DNA of 40,000 nucleotides. It comes from Nannochloropsis salina CCMP1776. Taxonomy: Eukaryota > Sar > Eustigmatophyceae > Eustigmatales > Monodopsidaceae. A model generated the notes under the pieces. That model made no database searches. It was not told the DNA's origin and saw nothing but the letters and a program-made list of their open reading frames with translations. Position numbers and translations under genes: made by a program. Position 1 is the stretch's first letter; each line of letters begins with the position of its first letter. The stretch spans positions 40,001 to 80,000 of the forward strand of contig CM016496.1 in assembly GCA_004565275.1 (NCBI GenBank). Reading direction: 5' to 3'. This document shows, one piece after another, positions 37,669 to 40,000 of the stretch.

Positions 37669-38904
37669 ATGACACAAGAACGTCGTAGATGGGGAAAACC
37701 TAAATTAGTAATTCCACCAAATCAGTTAGGAATGTTAACACAAATGGATGACACAAGGTTAATTAATAAAGAGCTTCAGAAGAATGGTATTAGCTCTTCT
37801 AATCAATCAAAAACAAAAAAAACTAGAGCTTCCTTCCCCTTTTTAGCTATACAAGGTCAAAATGATTTAAAATTAGGAATGATCTTAAATGTAATTGAAC
37901 CTGATATTAAAGGAATCTTGATTATTGGTGATCGTGGTACAGGTAAATCAACAACTATTAGAGCATTCGCTAATTTATTACCTGACATTATTGTTGTCAA
38001 AGGTGACCCTTATAATAGAGCTCCAATTTCAATAAGAAAAACTGTTCCTTTTCAGGCAACTAAGGATAAACAAGACAATTTAGTTCACCGAGTTCATAGT
38101 TCGTATCTTCGAATTCAATCAGACCGGATCGAAGTAAAAACTATGCCACTTGTTGACTTACCTTTAGGTGCAACTGAAGATAGAATTTGCGGTTCAATCA
38201 ACTTAGAGCGTGCTGTAACAGAAGGTGAAAAGGCTTTTGAGCCAGGTTTATTAGCAAAAGCTAACCGTGGATTACTATATGTAGATGAAGTAAATTTACT
38301 AGATGATCATTTAGTAGATATTTTACTAGACGCTTCTGCATCAGGATATACTGTTGTTGAAAGAGAAGGAGTATCCGTTCGTCATCCTTCAAAATTTATT
38401 CTTATTGGTTCGGGGAATCCTGAAGAAGGTGAGGTAAGACCACAGTTATTAGATAGATTCGGTCTTTATACTGAAATTAAAACCGTAGAACAACCACTTA
38501 TGCGGGTTCATATAATTGACTCGCGTGTAGATTATGATGACAGTGATAATGTCTGGCGAAATAACTACTGGGCACAAGAAGAATATCTCAAAGAAAAAAT
38601 TGAAAGAGCACAATTTCTTTATAAGTGTGTAAAACTACCAGAAAGCTTAAAACAAGCAGCTTCACGTATGTGTAGTGCTTTAAATGTTGATGGATTACGT
38701 GCCGATTTAGTTATTTGTCGTGCAGCAAAAGCACTAGCTGCTTTTAATGAGGAAGAAACAGTGACAATTGAGCATTTCAAACGTGTGAGTCAATTGTGTC
38801 TACGTCACCGTTTAAGAAAAGACCCATTAGAATTAATTGATTCTGGTCGTCGTGTAGACGATTTATTCACTATTTCATTTGAAGAAAATGAAGTACTAAC
38901 TTAA
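37669..38904 (+). CDS. chlI: chlI, magnesium chelatase ATPase subunit I
   Basis: ChlI is the AAA+ motor of magnesium chelatase, which puts Mg into protoporphyrin IX on the way to chlorophyll. The 411-residue product has Walker A GDRGTGKS (87-94), Walker B GLLYVDEVNLLDDH (about 201-214) and the GSGNPEEGEVRPQLLDRFGL sensor block. The core starts at FPFLAIQGQNDLKLG (about 56); the 50 or so residues before it are an extension over the usual length of about 350. An AGGAAG site precedes the chosen ATG. It converges on acsF, which acts later in the same pathway. Confidence 0.97.
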   Translation: MTQERRRWGKPKLVIPPNQLGMLTQMDDTRLINKELQKNGISSSNQSKTKKTRASFPFLAIQGQNDLKLGMILNVIEPDIKGILIIGDRGTGKSTTIRAFANLLPDIIVVKGDPYNRAPISIRKTVPFQATKDKQDNLVHRVHSSYLRIQSDRIEVKTMPLVDLPLGATEDRICGSINLERAVTEGEKAFEPGLLAKANRGLLYVDEVNLLDDHLVDILLDASASGYTVVEREGVSVRHPSKFILIGSGNPEEGEVRPQLLDRFGLYTEIKTVEQPLMRVHIIDSRVDYDDSDNVWRNNYWAQEEYLKEKIERAQFLYKCVKLPESLKQAASRMCSALNVDGLRADLVICRAAKALAAFNEEETVTIEHFKRVSQLCLRHRLRKDPLELIDSGRRVDDLFTISFEENEVLT

Positions 38905-38925
38905 AAAATTGGTTTATATACTCTA

Positions 38926-38961
38926 ACTTATAAGTTTCTAACTTTGTAGAAACTTATAAGT
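38926..38961. terminator. Hairpin between convergent chlI and acsF
   Basis: A perfect 15-base-pair inverted repeat (38926-38940 with 38947-38961) with a 6-base loop, 22 bases after the chlI stop and 13 bases from the acsF stop. Confidence 0.7.
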
Positions 38962-38973
38962 AGAAAAAATTGT

Positions 38974-40000
38974 TTACTGAACACTAGTCCAAGTGTTATC
39001 AGTTGGTATTGATTTAAGGAAGTAAAGACTAACCAACTTGCTTATAATTTTGAACGTGTAATGGAATTTTTTTATAATAGCAGAAAAACTACTTTCTTTA
39101 TCTAAGCTTTGTAACAAGAGATTTGTTTCTGCACATTCGTCAAGATATTTGAAAAATATTGGGTTTTCAACATCTAAAATAATAGGAAATAGCTTTTGAG
39201 AACTTTGATTTGTTTTTCTAATTACATACTGATCAAATTTACGAGCATCTAATCCAATTGCATTATAAAAAGCAGAACGTTGACAGTCGTTTAAATACAT
39301 AGTAGCAAAAACAGAAAGTAAAAAGAATTTACACCATAATTTACTTTGCAAACCTGTAAGTAACTGCGGCTGCGATTTTAATACAGCTGCAAAGAAGTCT
39401 CCATGACGATTTTCGTCTTGGCACCAACTTTCAAAAAATCGAAAAATTGGATAGATACGATCTTTTTGAGCACGTTCTAAATGACGATAAATAGTGATAT
39501 AACGCCAGTAACCTATTTTTTCTGAAAGATAAGTTGCGTATAAAATAAATTTTGGAGCAAAAAATGTATATTTGCGACTTTTTGTTAGAAATCCTAAATC
39601 TAAAATAAGATTAAAATCGCTCATGGCTTTATTCAAAAATCCTGCATGGCGTGCTTCATCTCTTGACATTAAAGCAAATCCTTCAGCTAAAAGAGGATTC
39701 TGAGTTTTTAAATTTCTAGATAACTCTTTATATAAAAGAAAACCTGAAAATTCAGCTGTACAAGATCGTTCCAAAAATTCTATAAAAAGTGATCTTGTCT
39801 CTTCGGGAATTTTTGAGAATGACTCAGAAAACTCTTTGTCCCTAATAAAATGACGTTGGTTATAATCTCTTCTAAATTCTTCTAAAATTGCTTCAATTTC
39901 TTCAACGTTTGAAGAAACATCTAAATTACCCATCTCCTCGAAATCCGTTGTATAAAACCGAGGAGTTAATAAACTCTCTTTTGCAGGTGTTTTTGACGAT
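38974..40000 (-). CDS. acsF: acsF (ycf59), Mg-protoporphyrin IX monomethyl ester cyclase (5' end outside window)
   Basis: AcsF is the di-iron oxygenase that makes the fifth ring of chlorophyll, an oxygen-dependent step. The conserved iron sites are seen as [23 protein letters not shown] and [11 protein letters not shown], with the long identical stretch [20 protein letters not shown]. The Met at 39931-39933 is internal: the frame continues to the window edge with [20 protein letters not shown], which is the family's normal N-terminal region. About 341 residues are visible; roughly 15-20 more are expected upstream. The C-terminus is less conserved. Confidence 0.97.
   Translation of the reverse strand, partial: SSKTPAKESLLTPRFYTTDFEEMGNLDVSSNVEEIEAILEEFRRDYNQRHFIRDKEFSESFSKIPEETRSLFIEFLERSCTAEFSGFLLYKELSRNLKTQNPLLAEGFALMSRDEARHAGFLNKAMSDFNLILDLGFLTKSRKYTFFAPKFILYATYLSEKIGYWRYITIYRHLERAQKDRIYPIFRFFESWCQDENRHGDFFAAVLKSQPQLLTGLQSKLWCKFFLLSVFATMYLNDCQRSAFYNAIGLDARKFDQYVIRKTNQSSQKLFPIILDVENPIFFKYLDECAETNLLLQSLDKESSFSAIIKKFHYTFKIISKLVSLYFLKSIPTDNTWTSVQ

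Noticed and set aside
38974-39933. acsF as a complete 319-residue gene
   Set aside because: Codons upstream of the Met at 39931-39933 encode the normal AcsF N-terminal region ([11 protein letters not shown]) and stay open to the window edge.
1-40000. Mobile elements, CRISPR arrays, toxin or defence genes
   Set aside because: No transposase, integrase, reverse transcriptase or array-like direct repeat was seen; all inverted repeats found are single 3' hairpins.

Overview
This window is a piece of a plastid (chloroplast) genome from a photosynthetic eukaryote of the red lineage. It is AT-rich and compact, carries photosystem I/II and cytochrome b6f genes, and holds the large red-type ribosomal protein supercluster. 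It also carries genes kept in red-derived plastids but absent from green ones: cbbX, ftsH, dnaK, petF, acsF and ycf34, plus rpl3, rpl4, rpl13, rpl29, rps10 and rps17. The gene set fits an ochrophyte (stramenopile) alga. A plastid acsF together with a group I intron in trnL(UAA) and the absence of rpl24 makes me lean to a eustigmatophyte-like alga, but that is inference and not proven here.

Layout. 1-4.6 kb (+): 3' part of psaA, then psaB and rps14. 4.6-5.7 kb: petG and psbK (-), psbZ (+), trnT and trnL(UAG) (-). 5.8-8.1 kb (+): an unrecognised 117-residue ORF, trnW, then rpl11-rpl1-rpl12. 8.2-10.4 kb (-): petB-petD and cbbX. 10.6-10.9 kb (+): trnM, trnS, trnD. 11-13 kb (-): ftsH. 13.3-15.8 kb: psaE (+), then psbB-psbT-psbH (-) with psbN on the opposite strand. 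16 kb (+): petF. 16.4-31.8 kb (-): a 28-gene cluster running rpl3 to rps10 that fuses the S10, spc, alpha and str operons and includes secY, rpoA and tufA. 32-34.7 kb (+): dnaK, trnF, trnC, trnL(UAA) with its intron, ycf34. 35-38.9 kb (+): psbD/psbC (overlapping), psaM, chlI. 39-40 kb (-): acsF, running off the right edge.

How they work together. Most genes serve light reactions (PSI: psaA, B, E, M; PSII: psbB, C, D, H, K, N, T, Z; b6f: petB, D, G; ferredoxin: petF). A second group runs plastid gene expression (ribosomal proteins, tufA, rpoA, nine tRNAs). A third makes or maintains the apparatus: chlI and acsF for chlorophyll, ftsH and dnaK for protein quality control, secY for thylakoid protein insertion, cbbX for Rubisco remodelling. 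Seven of eight convergent gene junctions, and four other 3' ends, carry a long near-perfect inverted repeat that probably ends or protects transcripts.

I saw no mobile element, CRISPR array, defence system or new multi-gene operon. The points worth a second look are the unrecognised ORF at 5.8 kb, the missing rpl24, a roughly 100-residue insertion in RpoA, a very divergent SecY, non-ATG starts in rps3, rpl3 and psbC, and an FtsH with a weak first membrane helix. Both end genes (psaA, acsF) are cut by the window and not by mutation.
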